Shown: piece after piece, positions 44,930 to 52,899 of the stretch | How positions within the stretch are numbered: position 1 is the first letter of the stretch | Layout: every line of letters begins with the position of its first letter | NCBI RefSeq assembly: GCF_018132105.1 | Contig: NZ_JWHL01000004.1 | Location: 1-64,000, forward strand | Reading direction: 5' to 3' | Source: Methanocalculus chunghsingensis | Lineage (GTDB): Archaea; Halobacteriota; Methanomicrobia; Methanomicrobiales; Methanocorpusculaceae | Length of the DNA stretch: 64,000 bases | Translations under genes and position numbers: made by a program | The notes under the pieces: model-generated | The model's database searches: none | Seen by the model: only the letters and a program-made list of their open reading frames with translations | What the model was told of the DNA's origin: nothing

Positions 44930-46384
44930 CTAGAGTCCTCCGAAGAGCCCGATACCAAACATGATCAGGATCGCAATCAGGAGGCCGAAGATGGCAAACG
45001 TCTCTGCCATCACCGCAAAGACGAGGCTCTGGCCCATCGCTTCAGGGCGGCGGGCAACCGCACCGATCCCGGCCGCCGCCGTCATCCCCTGTCCGATGGC
45101 AGAGAGCCCGGCAAGCCCGACGGCAAAGCCTGATCCGATGCAGGCAAGCCCTGCCGCTGCGGTTGCGGTGACATCGCGGGTGATGATCCCGGTGAATGCC
45201 ATGATCAGAATGGCGACGAGGAGTCCGTATATCGCCTGTGTCTCCGGCACCACCGTGAAGACAAGACCTTTTCCAAACATATCCTCTCGCTCGGAGGTCG
45301 TTGCAATCCCTGCCGATGCCGCTATCCCCTGGCCGATGGCGGATATCGCAGCGAACCCGACGGCGATACCGCAGGCGATGGATGCAAATCCGGCGGCGAG
45401 GGTGGCGGTGACATCCCGGGTGATCATCCCGGTAAATGCCATGATCAGAATTGCAACAAGGAGCCCGTATATCGCCTGCGTCTCCGGGATGACCGAGAAG
45501 ACGAGGGACCGGCCAAACGACTCCTGCTTCTCGGCGGTCGCCGCTGCCCCGGCAGCAGCTGCAATCCCCTGGCCGATTGCGGAGAGTCCGGCAAGCCCGA
45601 CGGCAAATCCGCATCCGAGCGCTGCGATGCCTATTGCAGGCTCTGTAATGGGATCACCGGCGATCATCCCGGTAAATGCCATGATGAGAATGGCGACAAG
45701 GAGCCCGTATATCGCCTGCGTCTCCGGGATGACCGAGAAGACGAGGGATCTGCCAAACGCACCCTCATGCTCTGCAGAGGAGGAAGAGCCTGCGGCCGCC
45801 GCGATCCCCTGACCGATGGCAGACAATCCTGCGATACCGACGGCAAGACCACAACCGATGGCGGCAAACCCGGTCGCCGTCGTGGCGACCTCGTCGCCGG
45901 AGAGGAGGCCGGTAAATGCCATGATGAGAATCGCAACAAGAAGTCCGTATATCGCCTGGGTCTCCGGAATGACCGAGAAGACAAGGGACCGACCCATCGA
46001 CCCCTCGCGTTCGGCTGCTGTTGCAATCCCGGCGGATGCTGCGATCCCCTGTCCGATGGCAGAGAGTCCTGCGACACCGACCGCCAGACCGGCACCGAGT
46101 GCCGCAAGCCCCATCGGGACCGAGACGGTGGTGTCACCGCCGCCTATCACCCCGGTTGCGAGGAGGATGAGGACGGCGATGAGGAGGCCGTACATCCCCT
46201 GTGTCTGGGGTACTGCCTGGAAGACGAGTGCCTGGCCGAACTTCTCCGGCTTTATGGCGATGACCCCTGCCCCGGTCGCTCCGGCAATACCAACGCCGAT
46301 GCCGGAGCCGATGGCGGAGAGGCCGACGGCAAGTCCGGCCCCGATGACGGCGAGGATGAAGCCGGCTGTTATCTCAGGTATCAT
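44930..46384 (-). CDS. atpK: A-type ATP synthase proteolipid (subunit K/c) with six hairpins
   Basis: Rotor ring subunit, 484 residues, made of six two-helix hairpins of about 80 residues each (12 membrane helices) instead of the usual one or two. Hairpins 2-5 carry LSAIGQG (or ISAIGQG) in helix 1 and PETQAIYGLL in helix 2, so the Gln and the ion-binding Glu are present. Hairpin 6 has AETFAIFGLL with the Glu kept. Hairpin 1 has AIGSG and PQTQGMYGLL: both the Gln and the Glu are lost. The product therefore has five ion-binding carboxylates per six hairpins. Methanocaldococcus (three hairpins) and Methanopyrus (thirteen) are known multi-hairpin cases. Gln plus Glu-Thr suggests Na+ binding, by inference. 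It overlaps atpI by four bases. Confidence 0.95.
   Translation of the reverse strand: MIPEITAGFILAVIGAGLAVGLSAIGSGIGVGIAGATGAGVIAIKPEKFGQALVFQAVPQTQGMYGLLIAVLILLATGVIGGGDTTVSVPMGLAALGAGLAVGVAGLSAIGQGIAASAGIATAAEREGSMGRSLVFSVIPETQAIYGLLVAILIMAFTGLLSGDEVATTATGFAAIGCGLAVGIAGLSAIGQGIAAAAGSSSSAEHEGAFGRSLVFSVIPETQAIYGLLVAILIMAFTGMIAGDPITEPAIGIAALGCGFAVGLAGLSAIGQGIAAAAGAAATAEKQESFGRSLVFSVIPETQAIYGLLVAILIMAFTGMITRDVTATLAAGFASIACGIAVGFAAISAIGQGIAASAGIATTSEREDMFGKGLVFTVVPETQAIYGLLVAILIMAFTGIITRDVTATAAAGLACIGSGFAVGLAGLSAIGQGMTAAAGIGAVARRPEAMGQSLVFAVMAETFAIFGLLIAILIMFGIGLFGGL
44940..46380 (-). repeat. Six direct 240-bp repeats encoding the AtpK hairpins
   Basis: Units recur at exactly 240-bp spacing; for example, the segment TCTCCGGGATGACCGAGAAG occurs at 45481 and 45721, with near copies at 45241, 45961 and (diverged) 46201. 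Copies 2-5 are most alike at DNA level; the first and last hairpins are most diverged. This is a recent intragenic expansion. Confidence 0.85.
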
Positions 46385-48369
46385 TGGTCATCCTCCATGA
46401 GGCGGGTCGTCGTCCGTGAGGATGCAAACGGGAGAAAGACCCGTCCTCCACCGGCATAGAACGTCCCGAAGAACTCGACATACTGAAGACGAAGTGCATG
46501 GATAAAACCTCCGAGTGCCTGCAGCACAAGATTTGCCGCATGGCCTGCAATGGCAAAGAGTACAGCGACGATGACGAGGACCGGGTGGAGCGACCCGATC
46601 ATCTCAGCAAGAATATTGATCGTCATCGCTATCCCGGCGGTGGCAAGTGCCAGTGCCAGAATTCTCGTATAACTGAGCCAGTCACCGAGGAACCCGGTGA
46701 TACTGAAGAACCCGAGCGGCCCCTCGACAAGGAAGATCAGCGCAGCCGCAACAGCCGCTCCAAACCCGGCGGCGAGGATGACCGGCTGGGAGATCTCTGC
46801 CCATCCGAAGAAGGCAAAGAGGAGGATGGCTGCACAGGGCTGCAGGAGGAACCAGACACCTTCGGATCTGAGCATCTCCACCGGCTTTCCCTCACTGAGG
46901 TGGCGGTATGATGCGATGGCAAGGCCGATATTCAGATGGATGATCCCAAAGATGAGGGCTCCCGTCAGGAGGATGAGGGGGTCCATCAGGGGATCGATGA
47001 CGGCAAAGGGAACGGAAGCCCCGAAGAACCGGGGGAGGAGATCCCCGAAGAATCCCCCCTGGAGGATGCCGAAGAGAGTACCGGAGATTCCGCAGGCGAC
47101 GAGAACGATGGCGAGATCCCGTGTTGATCCCGGTGCACTCGCCGGGCCTGCAAGGAGAGCTGCTGCAATGATCGCAAGGAGAAGGCCGTACCCCGCATCC
47201 CCGAGCATCACCCCGAAGGTGATGATCAGAACAGGGGCGATGAAGATGGTCGGGTCGATCTCGCGATATTTCGGCCGGGCAAAGGTTGTGGTGAGGAAGG
47301 CGAAGGGTGCGAGCCACCAGGGGTGTTCATACGAGACCGGAACCTCGGCATCCCCATCCTCCCCCGGAACCGACCGGTAGATGAGGGTTCCCCCGGCATG
47401 ATCGTCCCCGATCCTTTTGAGATGCGGGATATCCCGCTTCCGAATCCAGCCTGTATAGAGCCGGAGATCCCGTGTCGATCCCGCAAGTGCGGCTGCATCG
47501 ATCCGCTCCCTGGCAAGGGCAAGATCCTCGGCGACAGCCGCGATATCGCGGAGATGATCTCCGGTGATCTGGTGGAGCCTCTCTTCGATTGCACCACTCT
47601 CCTCATGCAGATCTCTTCTGGCCGAGGTGATATCGGCAAGGGCATCCTCGACCCTCCCTTCCTCTCTGACGAAGGTGAAGTCAGCGAAGGCACGTGAGCG
47701 GAGGAGATCATCGACCGCCTCTGCCGAGCGGTTATGGACGGCAATGGTCACCACCATCCCCTCCTCCCTGCACCTGCAGACAGAGCTGACGACTGCATCG
47801 GTGATCCCCTCTTCTTCAAAGAGTGCATCGAGATCCTCGCACTCATCCGTTGGGATGAGCCCTGCCCTGAGGGTGATGAAACGGTGGTTTGAACGGGGAG
47901 GAAGTCTCTCGCTTAAGCATCCAAAGAGGGTGAGCTGCTCCTCTTCCTCATTAAGACGTATCAGATGTTCATCGATAGCAGATCGGCGGGTTCTCAGGTC
48001 GAGAATTTCGCCGATCATCTCCTCATGAATCCCTGCGGCATGAAGGATCTCTTCCGGGCTCCGCCTCGGGACAACGACAGGTTCAGGCCTGATCGGGAGG
48101 AGGAACCCGGCGATCCTTCCACGCTCTCCCTGCATCTGGCTGATGAGGATCTCCACCGCCCGTTCGGCCCGTGACTGGACCGCCGCAATCTCCTGCCTGA
48201 TGGCATCACGCCGGACCGGGGTGATGAGCGGCTTGAGATGGTCGTCGCCGGTGATCGGGGTCAGCTCAACGATCCCTGCTTCATGGACGGCATGAAGAAA
48301 GGATCCCGCGTACCGGCGATGGATACCGATCGTGATCCGATGCATCTCAGCCGGAAAGAACATCCTCAT
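46381..48369 (-). CDS. atpI: A-type ATP synthase subunit I (a subunit, stator)
   Basis: Membrane stator that forms the ion half-channels, 662 residues. The N-terminal half (to about 330) is the cytoplasmic arm with alpha-helical hairpins. The C-terminal half has about eight membrane segments, starting VLIITFGVMLGDAGYGLLLAIIAAALL, with GFLGDWLSYTRILALALATAGIAMTIN carrying the essential Arg (SYTRILAL). The end LVLQALGGFIHALRLQYVEFFGTFYAGGGRVFLPF is a family landmark. It overlaps atpH by 23 bases and atpK by four. Confidence 0.95.
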   Translation of the reverse strand: MRMFFPAEMHRITIGIHRRYAGSFLHAVHEAGIVELTPITGDDHLKPLITPVRRDAIRQEIAAVQSRAERAVEILISQMQGERGRIAGFLLPIRPEPVVVPRRSPEEILHAAGIHEEMIGEILDLRTRRSAIDEHLIRLNEEEEQLTLFGCLSERLPPRSNHRFITLRAGLIPTDECEDLDALFEEEGITDAVVSSVCRCREEGMVVTIAVHNRSAEAVDDLLRSRAFADFTFVREEGRVEDALADITSARRDLHEESGAIEERLHQITGDHLRDIAAVAEDLALARERIDAAALAGSTRDLRLYTGWIRKRDIPHLKRIGDDHAGGTLIYRSVPGEDGDAEVPVSYEHPWWLAPFAFLTTTFARPKYREIDPTIFIAPVLIITFGVMLGDAGYGLLLAIIAAALLAGPASAPGSTRDLAIVLVACGISGTLFGILQGGFFGDLLPRFFGASVPFAVIDPLMDPLILLTGALIFGIIHLNIGLAIASYRHLSEGKPVEMLRSEGVWFLLQPCAAILLFAFFGWAEISQPVILAAGFGAAVAAALIFLVEGPLGFFSITGFLGDWLSYTRILALALATAGIAMTINILAEMIGSLHPVLVIVAVLFAIAGHAANLVLQALGGFIHALRLQYVEFFGTFYAGGGRVFLPFASSRTTTRLMEDDQ

Positions 48370-48679
48370 CTCCCGTGACTGCCCTGATGATCACCCTCAC
48401 CCCGTCTCTCTTCTTCGATGAGGCGAGTGCATGCAGACGTTTCACTGCCTCCTCCGCATCCAAAGCCATCATCTCTGCGATAGTCTCTGCATCCTTTCGT
48501 GCCCGGCTGATCTCCTCGTCTGCCGCTCTCCGGGCCTTCACCTCCTCTTCCCTGATATACTCTGCCGCTTTCTTCTGTTCTGCATCGATGGCTGATGCCG
48601 CCTCTGCCTTCGCAGCCTCAATCTGCGAGACGGCCTCCTCTTCGACCTTCAGGACGGCCTCGATATCATGAACAGGCAT
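48347..48679 (-). CDS. atpH: A-type ATP synthase subunit H
   Basis: Peripheral stalk subunit, 110 residues, almost all charged coiled coil (LKVEEEAVSQIEAAKAEAASAIDAEQKKAAEYI and onward), pairing with subunit E. It is the first gene of the operon; a TATA-like element shared with the divergent chorismate mutase gene lies about 25 bases upstream. Confidence 0.85.
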   Translation of the reverse strand: MPVHDIEAVLKVEEEAVSQIEAAKAEAASAIDAEQKKAAEYIREEEVKARRAADEEISRARKDAETIAEMMALDAEEAVKRLHALASSKKRDGVRVIIRAVTGDEDVLSG

Positions 48680-48700
48680 ACTGGAATTTATGGACGTCTC

Positions 48701-48710
48701 CTATATAAAA
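48701..48710. promoter_or_regulatory. Shared TATA element between the ATP synthase operon and chorismate mutase
   Basis: CTATATAAAA on the plus strand, reading TTTTATATAG on the minus strand. It lies about 22 bases before the atpH start and about 50 bases before the chorismate mutase start, so it may serve either or both divergent genes. Confidence 0.5.
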
Positions 48711-48757
48711 TGAACACGAGGCGATCTTTTTTTATCTTTATGAGGTTATCTCTCAGT

Positions 48758-49042
48758 ATGAGTATCACTGAGATACGGGAGGAGATTGCCCGTGTGGATA
48801 TGGAGATCCTGGAGCTTATCAGAAAGAGGCAGTCTTTGGCAGGGATGATGGCACAGGAGAAGATACGGGCTGGCAGGCCGCCGGTTGATCCCGATCAGCG
48901 GGACCAGGTGATCGCCCGGGCGGTGGATGTAGCGGTGGAGGCTGGGATCGATCCCTCCGGCATCAAGGAGATCTTCTCCCGCCTTGTTCTGATGAGTGAG
49001 CAGAAGCAGAGGGGGTGCATGGGGGACGGCAATCTGCCGTGA
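48758..49042 (+). CDS. Chorismate mutase (AroQ type)
   Basis: Converts chorismate to prephenate for Phe and Tyr synthesis. The 94-residue protein is a single AroQ helical domain: EIREEIARVDMEILELIRKRQSLAGMMAQEK with the catalytic Arg and Lys, then RDQVIARAVDVAVEAGIDPSGIKEIFSRLVLMSEQKQR. I chose ATG 48758 (MSITEIREE), which has TGAGGT upstream; a frame from 48668 would add 30 residues that run back across the TATA element. No other aromatic pathway gene is nearby. Confidence 0.9.
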   Translation: MSITEIREEIARVDMEILELIRKRQSLAGMMAQEKIRAGRPPVDPDQRDQVIARAVDVAVEAGIDPSGIKEIFSRLVLMSEQKQRGCMGDGNLP

Positions 49043-49149
49043 GTGGGACAAGGCGTTGAAAGAGTACCCCAGGTAAGTTGTTATCAGCATAGAGACCAGA
49101 GTACAGAACAAGGTGGTGTGGTATAGGTTCTGATGGAGAATTTGGAGCT

Positions 49150-50088
49150 GTGATGAAGAACAGGCGTCTTATCGATTATAATCCTGTGGATGCTATATCC
49201 GGCTACTCAATAATGAGGGGACCAACATCTGAAGGTGGTATCAGAGTCACTGATTACAACACAGAAGTACCATTGGTCTCTCAGATTATGCAGGGCGACT
49301 CTTTCAAGGTACTAAAGACTATTTCAGACAATACATTTCGGACCTGTATCACAAGCCCTCCATACTGGGGGCTTCGCGACTATGACATCTCCGGTCAGAT
49401 AGGAGCCGAGGATAATCTGGATGACTATATTGACAACCTTGTCTCCATTTTTCGAGAAGTTCGACGAACACTAACCCCTGATGGTACGTTATGGCTGAAT
49501 ATTGGAGATAGTTACACGAGTGGTAACCGGAGGACGAGAGATCCGGATAAGAAGAATATGGCCAGAGGGATGAGCTATCGCCCTCCGACCCCCGAGGGCC
49601 TCAAGCCGAAGGATCTGATTGGTCTTCCATGGAGACTTGCCTTTGCCCTCCAGGCTGATGGTTGGTATCTGCGATCAGATATCATCTGGCATAAGCCAAA
49701 CTGCCAACCAGAATCTGTTAAGGATCGTCCTACGCGGTGTCATGAATATCTCTTTTTATTTGCGAAGAATGAGAAATATTACTTCAATTCAGAGGAGATA
49801 CGGGAACCTGCAACATCACGGAAAGGCTGGCGTAACCGACGCTCAATCTGGTCTATAAACACTGAGCCAAATCAATATGATCACTTTGCAATGTTCCCCG
49901 AATCTCTTATTGAACCCTGTCTTCTCGCAAGTACCCTCGAATGTGACAAGGTTCTTGATCCATTCTTCGGATCAGGAACAGTGGGCGTGGTTGCTCTGAA
50001 ACTGCACCGCCGGTTCTGTGGCATTGAACTCAATCCAAAATATCTGGATATCTCGTATAAGCGGATCAGTGAGTTGGTTAGATCATGA
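49150..50088 (+). CDS. Type II DNA methyltransferase, probably N4-cytosine, beta class
   Basis: A 312-residue methyltransferase. The catalytic motif IV TSPPYWGLRDYD (about residues 69-80) comes before the SAM motif I LDPFFGSGTVGVVAL (about 275-289): the beta-class order, and TSPPYWGLRDY is the usual N4-cytosine form. The middle target-recognition region includes LKPKDLIGLPWRLAFALQADGWYLRSDIIWHKPN. GTG 49150 or ATG 49153 starts are both possible; GGAG stands a few bases upstream. The restriction endonuclease gene follows. Base composition is AT-richer than the ATPase genes. Confidence 0.88.
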   Translation: MMKNRRLIDYNPVDAISGYSIMRGPTSEGGIRVTDYNTEVPLVSQIMQGDSFKVLKTISDNTFRTCITSPPYWGLRDYDISGQIGAEDNLDDYIDNLVSIFREVRRTLTPDGTLWLNIGDSYTSGNRRTRDPDKKNMARGMSYRPPTPEGLKPKDLIGLPWRLAFALQADGWYLRSDIIWHKPNCQPESVKDRPTRCHEYLFLFAKNEKYYFNSEEIREPATSRKGWRNRRSIWSINTEPNQYDHFAMFPESLIEPCLLASTLECDKVLDPFFGSGTVGVVALKLHRRFCGIELNPKYLDISYKRISELVRS

Positions 50089-50107
50089 GCAAAACAGTGT
50101 ACCCTGT

Positions 50108-51061
50108 ATGCCTGCATTGCAGATTGAGTTCTCGCACAGGTTATCAGAGCTCCGCTCATTATATCTTCATCAGTCACTAGCCAGGGCCCTCAGGGATGTG
50201 AGTATTCATGACCTTGATGCCGAACTTGAGGAGTACGTCGGCGAAACATATCTGAAACATCTGGCTGTTATCGGTCTTCGTGGTGAAACAATATTCCCCG
50301 TTCCTATCCTCCTCCGGGCTGATCCAGGCCTCCTTGGATATTATCGATTGCTGTATGGATTCTCACAGAAGGAGATATATACAAAGGGGCCTTTTGGAAA
50401 ATTCAAAACTCTGGAAGAGAAACGTATCATTCCACCTCGACTTGAATCAGAGATTGAACCGTTTTGCCAGAGTCTGATCGAGACTGCCAAGTCGATGGTG
50501 ACTGGGATTGAGGATCTTTCATTAAATCTTATTCATGATCTTCAGTTACTCACCCTGGGTCCACAACTTCGTGGAGGGAGAAATAATACAGTTGGTCAAT
50601 CAGCCGCCGCAGAGGTCTTTGATCTCATGCATCAGATTGTCAGATCCTATGTCCGGATGATCGATCAGACGAAGCGGGTTATCACAATAGAGAACGATTC
50701 CGGCCGTATACTGAGAATTGAGTTCTTCGCCGATCCTGATATTCAGATAATTGAAGAAGCCCGCTCCGGCCCTCTTCCTCGCGTTTCGATTGAGATCAAG
50801 GGTGGCGGAGACGGATCAAACATCCACAACCGCCTTGGCGAAGCAGAGAAGAGCCATCGGAATGCAAAGGCAAAGGGGTTCTCTCATTTCTGGACAATGA
50901 TACGGGTTGCTATGGACTATACTATCGCAGAACAAGAATCTCCAACCACAACCCATTTTTTTAACATTAATGCCATTCAGGATGTGACATCGGATGAATA
51001 TCACATCTTCAGGGATATGCTATGCTCAATTCTCGGCATCCGTCTGCCACAAGAAGGGTAA
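50108..51061 (+). CDS. Type II restriction endonuclease (XcyI/XamI-like)
   Basis: A 317-residue nuclease partner of the methyltransferase. A PD-(D/E)XK-type active site is suggested by FADPDIQIIEEA followed by VSIEIKGGGDGSNIHNRLGEAEKSH (about residues 233-265), the ExK with the GGxDxSNIHNRxGEAEKSH extension found in XcyI/XmaI-type and related enzymes. I chose ATG 50108 (MPALQIEFSHRL), 20 bases after the methyltransferase stop; a frame from 50018 would overlap that gene by 71 bases with an unlikely N-terminus. If XcyI-like, the target would be CCCGGG, but CCCGGG sites are present in the window and the specificity is unproven. Confidence 0.75.
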   Translation: MPALQIEFSHRLSELRSLYLHQSLARALRDVSIHDLDAELEEYVGETYLKHLAVIGLRGETIFPVPILLRADPGLLGYYRLLYGFSQKEIYTKGPFGKFKTLEEKRIIPPRLESEIEPFCQSLIETAKSMVTGIEDLSLNLIHDLQLLTLGPQLRGGRNNTVGQSAAAEVFDLMHQIVRSYVRMIDQTKRVITIENDSGRILRIEFFADPDIQIIEEARSGPLPRVSIEIKGGGDGSNIHNRLGEAEKSHRNAKAKGFSHFWTMIRVAMDYTIAEQESPTTTHFFNINAIQDVTSDEYHIFRDMLCSILGIRLPQEG

Positions 51062-51072
51062 GATTCCCTCCC

Positions 51073-51252
51073 CTATGCCTTCCGGTAGATGTTGAGGCCG
51101 ATCTTGATCTCCTCATCGCCGGGGATCGAGATATTCCCCTCGCTTGAGGCGATAATCCTTGATTTCCCTGACTTGGAGATCCCAAAGTCCTGTGAGAGGT
51201 CAACCTCGATGATCAGCTTCGTTCCATCCCGTCTCATCTCCATGTTCTTCAT
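51073..51252 (-). CDS. Small conserved protein, 59 residues
   Basis: Starts at ATG 51252 and reads MKNMEMRRDGTKLIIEVDLS, then DFGISKSGKSRIIASSEGN and IPGDEEIKIGLNIYRKA. The core with FGxSKSGKxxIIAS and a closing IKxGLNxYK resembles a small protein family common in anaerobic bacteria and archaea; I know no function. The frame is open upstream without ATG to about 51316. A TATA-like AAATATAT (51311-51318, minus strand) lies about 60 bases upstream. Too short for usual gene limits. Convergent with the restriction endonuclease gene. Confidence 0.6.
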   Translation of the reverse strand: MKNMEMRRDGTKLIIEVDLSQDFGISKSGKSRIIASSEGNISIPGDEEIKIGLNIYRKA

Positions 51253-51500
51253 AAAGAAGGGTTTGAATCCGGATGCATTGAATCTGCCGGAGAGCTTCGG
51301 GTCTCTATGATATATTTATTATTGTTAACTTTACCTAAATATTATGTAAATGTGCATCAAAAAGAAAGAATGGTTGCATCAGATGCAGCCAGAACATGCA
51401 CCACACCTTGCAGAAAAACATTGCCATGGAACCAGGACCGTTTCGTTCCTACTTATTCTGAGGGGGATACCTCGGAGATATCCTCCTCCGTTATTATTTT

Positions 51501-51695
51501 TTATTCCTCGATAGAGGTCACACGGCCGACGGTCCCATCACTCAGCCGGACCTTGATGCCGTGGGGATGGGATGCCGAGTTTGTCAGGATGGCGGATACC
51601 ACCCCACGGGTCGTCTTTCCACTCCGCTGATCCTCCTTCCGGACGATCAGGACCGTCGATCCGATCCTGATATCTGATCGGTTCCTGCCATTCAT
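51501..51695 (-). CDS. YwbE family protein (DUF2196)
   Basis: A 64-residue protein matching the YwbE family along its length: MNGRNRSDIRIGSTVLIVRKEDQRSG, TRGVVSAILTNSASHPHGIKVRL, then SDGTVGRV. The fold is a small SH3-like barrel; the function is unknown. An AT-rich CCAATATATATGG lies only a few bases before the ATG, so the exact start is not certain. The 51310-51500 region before it is AT-rich and shows no gene. Confidence 0.82.
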   Translation of the reverse strand: MNGRNRSDIRIGSTVLIVRKEDQRSGKTTRGVVSAILTNSASHPHGIKVRLSDGTVGRVTSIEE

Positions 51696-51760
51696 CCAAT
51701 ATATATGGACGGACGGGGGGATACATCTGTCGATGAGGGAGACCCGGCGTGCCTCTCCAC

Positions 51761-52069
51761 CTAATACTCTACCTTCTTCAGCTCTGATCTGATCGCATCG
51801 AAGTCCTCGTCCGTTGCATCAATCTCAAAGAGAACAGTCCCATACTTTGGGCAGAGTTTGGTGAACGGGAGGATGATCTTCTTCTTTTTGATCTTTAATC
51901 CAACAAGCATCGGTGAAGAGAGGAGCATCTTAAGGCCGCGAAACTCAAAGCCAGGGTAGATCTCGTACTGTTCTTTGGTATTCTTTCTGACGTACTCATT
52001 TACCTCATTGGTCTTTGCGTCCATCAGCAGGACTTTTCCGCCAAAGTTATTGACACAACGCTCTTGCAT
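51761..52069 (-). CDS. Small conserved archaeal protein, possibly DUF1894-like
   Basis: A 102-residue protein starting MQERCVNNFGGKVLLMDAK, followed by VNEYVRKNTKEQYEIYPGFEFRG and IILPFTKLCPKYGTVLFEID. The IxxPFTKxCxxGTxLxEI-type pattern recalls the small methanogen family DUF1894; this is an uncertain recollection. I use ATG 52069 rather than ATG 52114, because a TATA box, TATATATTC (minus strand, about 52094-52102), lies about 28 bases before it, which fits a leaderless transcript. Confidence 0.55.
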   Translation of the reverse strand: MQERCVNNFGGKVLLMDAKTNEVNEYVRKNTKEQYEIYPGFEFRGLKMLLSSPMLVGLKIKKKKIILPFTKLCPKYGTVLFEIDATDEDFDAIRSELKKVEY

Positions 52070-52152
52070 GGATAATTGTTCGCCTCTTATAGAATATATA
52101 TCTCTCTCATCCATCCGTCAGCTACATATTACCAGACGGAGTATTCTGGTAT

Positions 52153-52860
52153 ATGCCTGCACCCCTTGTCGGACGAAAGTTCGGTGTCAATGTCATCCCG
52201 CCTCCTGATATGGAGGACTGCAGAGGGCTGAAGGTCCTCGGAATCTCCGGTTCAAGCCGGCAGGCGCCGGGGATGAGTAAATCGGAGCGGATCTTACAGC
52301 GGAGCCTCGATCTCTACGGATCATTCGGCTGCACGACGCGGCTCATCAGGCTGAAGGATCTGAAGATATACCATTGTGAAGGGAACTACTCTGAAGATCC
52401 ATCGCAGTGTATCTACCCCTGCATGTCCACGCTGAAGTACCCCGACGACCAGATGCAGCAGGTCTATGATGCCCTCCTCGAATGCGATATCCTCATCCTC
52501 GCATCACCCATCCGGTGGAACAACCATTCAGCGCTCATCCAGAAATGTATCGAGCGATTGAACTGTATCGAGAATCAGTACTCCTGGTTTGGGAAGCGGA
52601 TGATCACGAATAAGGTGGCAGGGCTGATCATCATCGGCCATGTTGACGGTATCCAGCATGTCGCAGGGAACCTCTTTAACTTCTTCTCCTGGCTCGGATT
52701 TTCCATACCCGATGTGGCGATCACATCGTGGGTGGGTGAAAATGACGAAGATACCACCCGGGACTGGGAAAAGATTGAGGCAAACCCCTATACGCAGGAG
52801 GATCTCGTCAACATGGTCCACAGCTCCCTTCGCCTCGCCTGCTCTCTTCAGGAAGAGTAA
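52153..52860 (+). CDS. Flavodoxin-family NAD(P)H-dependent oxidoreductase
   Basis: A 235-residue flavodoxin-fold protein. The FMN loop GISGSSRQAPGMSKSERIL (about residues 29-47) is followed by CEGNYSEDPSQCIYPC (about 77-92), a longer and differently spaced Cys set than the Isf motif at 22971-24175, and ASPIRWNNHSALIQKCIERL (about 116-135). It likely binds FMN; cluster binding is doubtful. The first 25 residues are an unusual extension (MPAPLVGRKFGVNVIPPPDM). It is followed at 39 bases by a flavin reductase-like gene, suggesting a joint redox role. Confidence 0.82.
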   Translation: MPAPLVGRKFGVNVIPPPDMEDCRGLKVLGISGSSRQAPGMSKSERILQRSLDLYGSFGCTTRLIRLKDLKIYHCEGNYSEDPSQCIYPCMSTLKYPDDQMQQVYDALLECDILILASPIRWNNHSALIQKCIERLNCIENQYSWFGKRMITNKVAGLIIIGHVDGIQHVAGNLFNFFSWLGFSIPDVAITSWVGENDEDTTRDWEKIEANPYTQEDLVNMVHSSLRLACSLQEE

Positions 52861-52899
52861 ACCAATACCATTTATTCCACTTCGCCCCATCCTTTCAGT

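Noticed and set aside
45767-46459. A 230-residue plus-strand ORF within the atpK region.
   Set aside because: Antisense shadow of the repetitive proteolipid gene, rich in Gly, Arg, Asp and Cys as expected from its complement.
50018-50107. A longer N-terminus for the restriction endonuclease.
   Set aside because: It would overlap the methylase by 71 bases and read IQNIWISRISGSVSW, which is an out-of-frame shadow of the methylase end.
51307-51630. Plus-strand 107-residue frame between the small conserved gene and YwbE.
   Set aside because: It runs antisense through the well-supported YwbE gene and has odd composition; a shadow frame.
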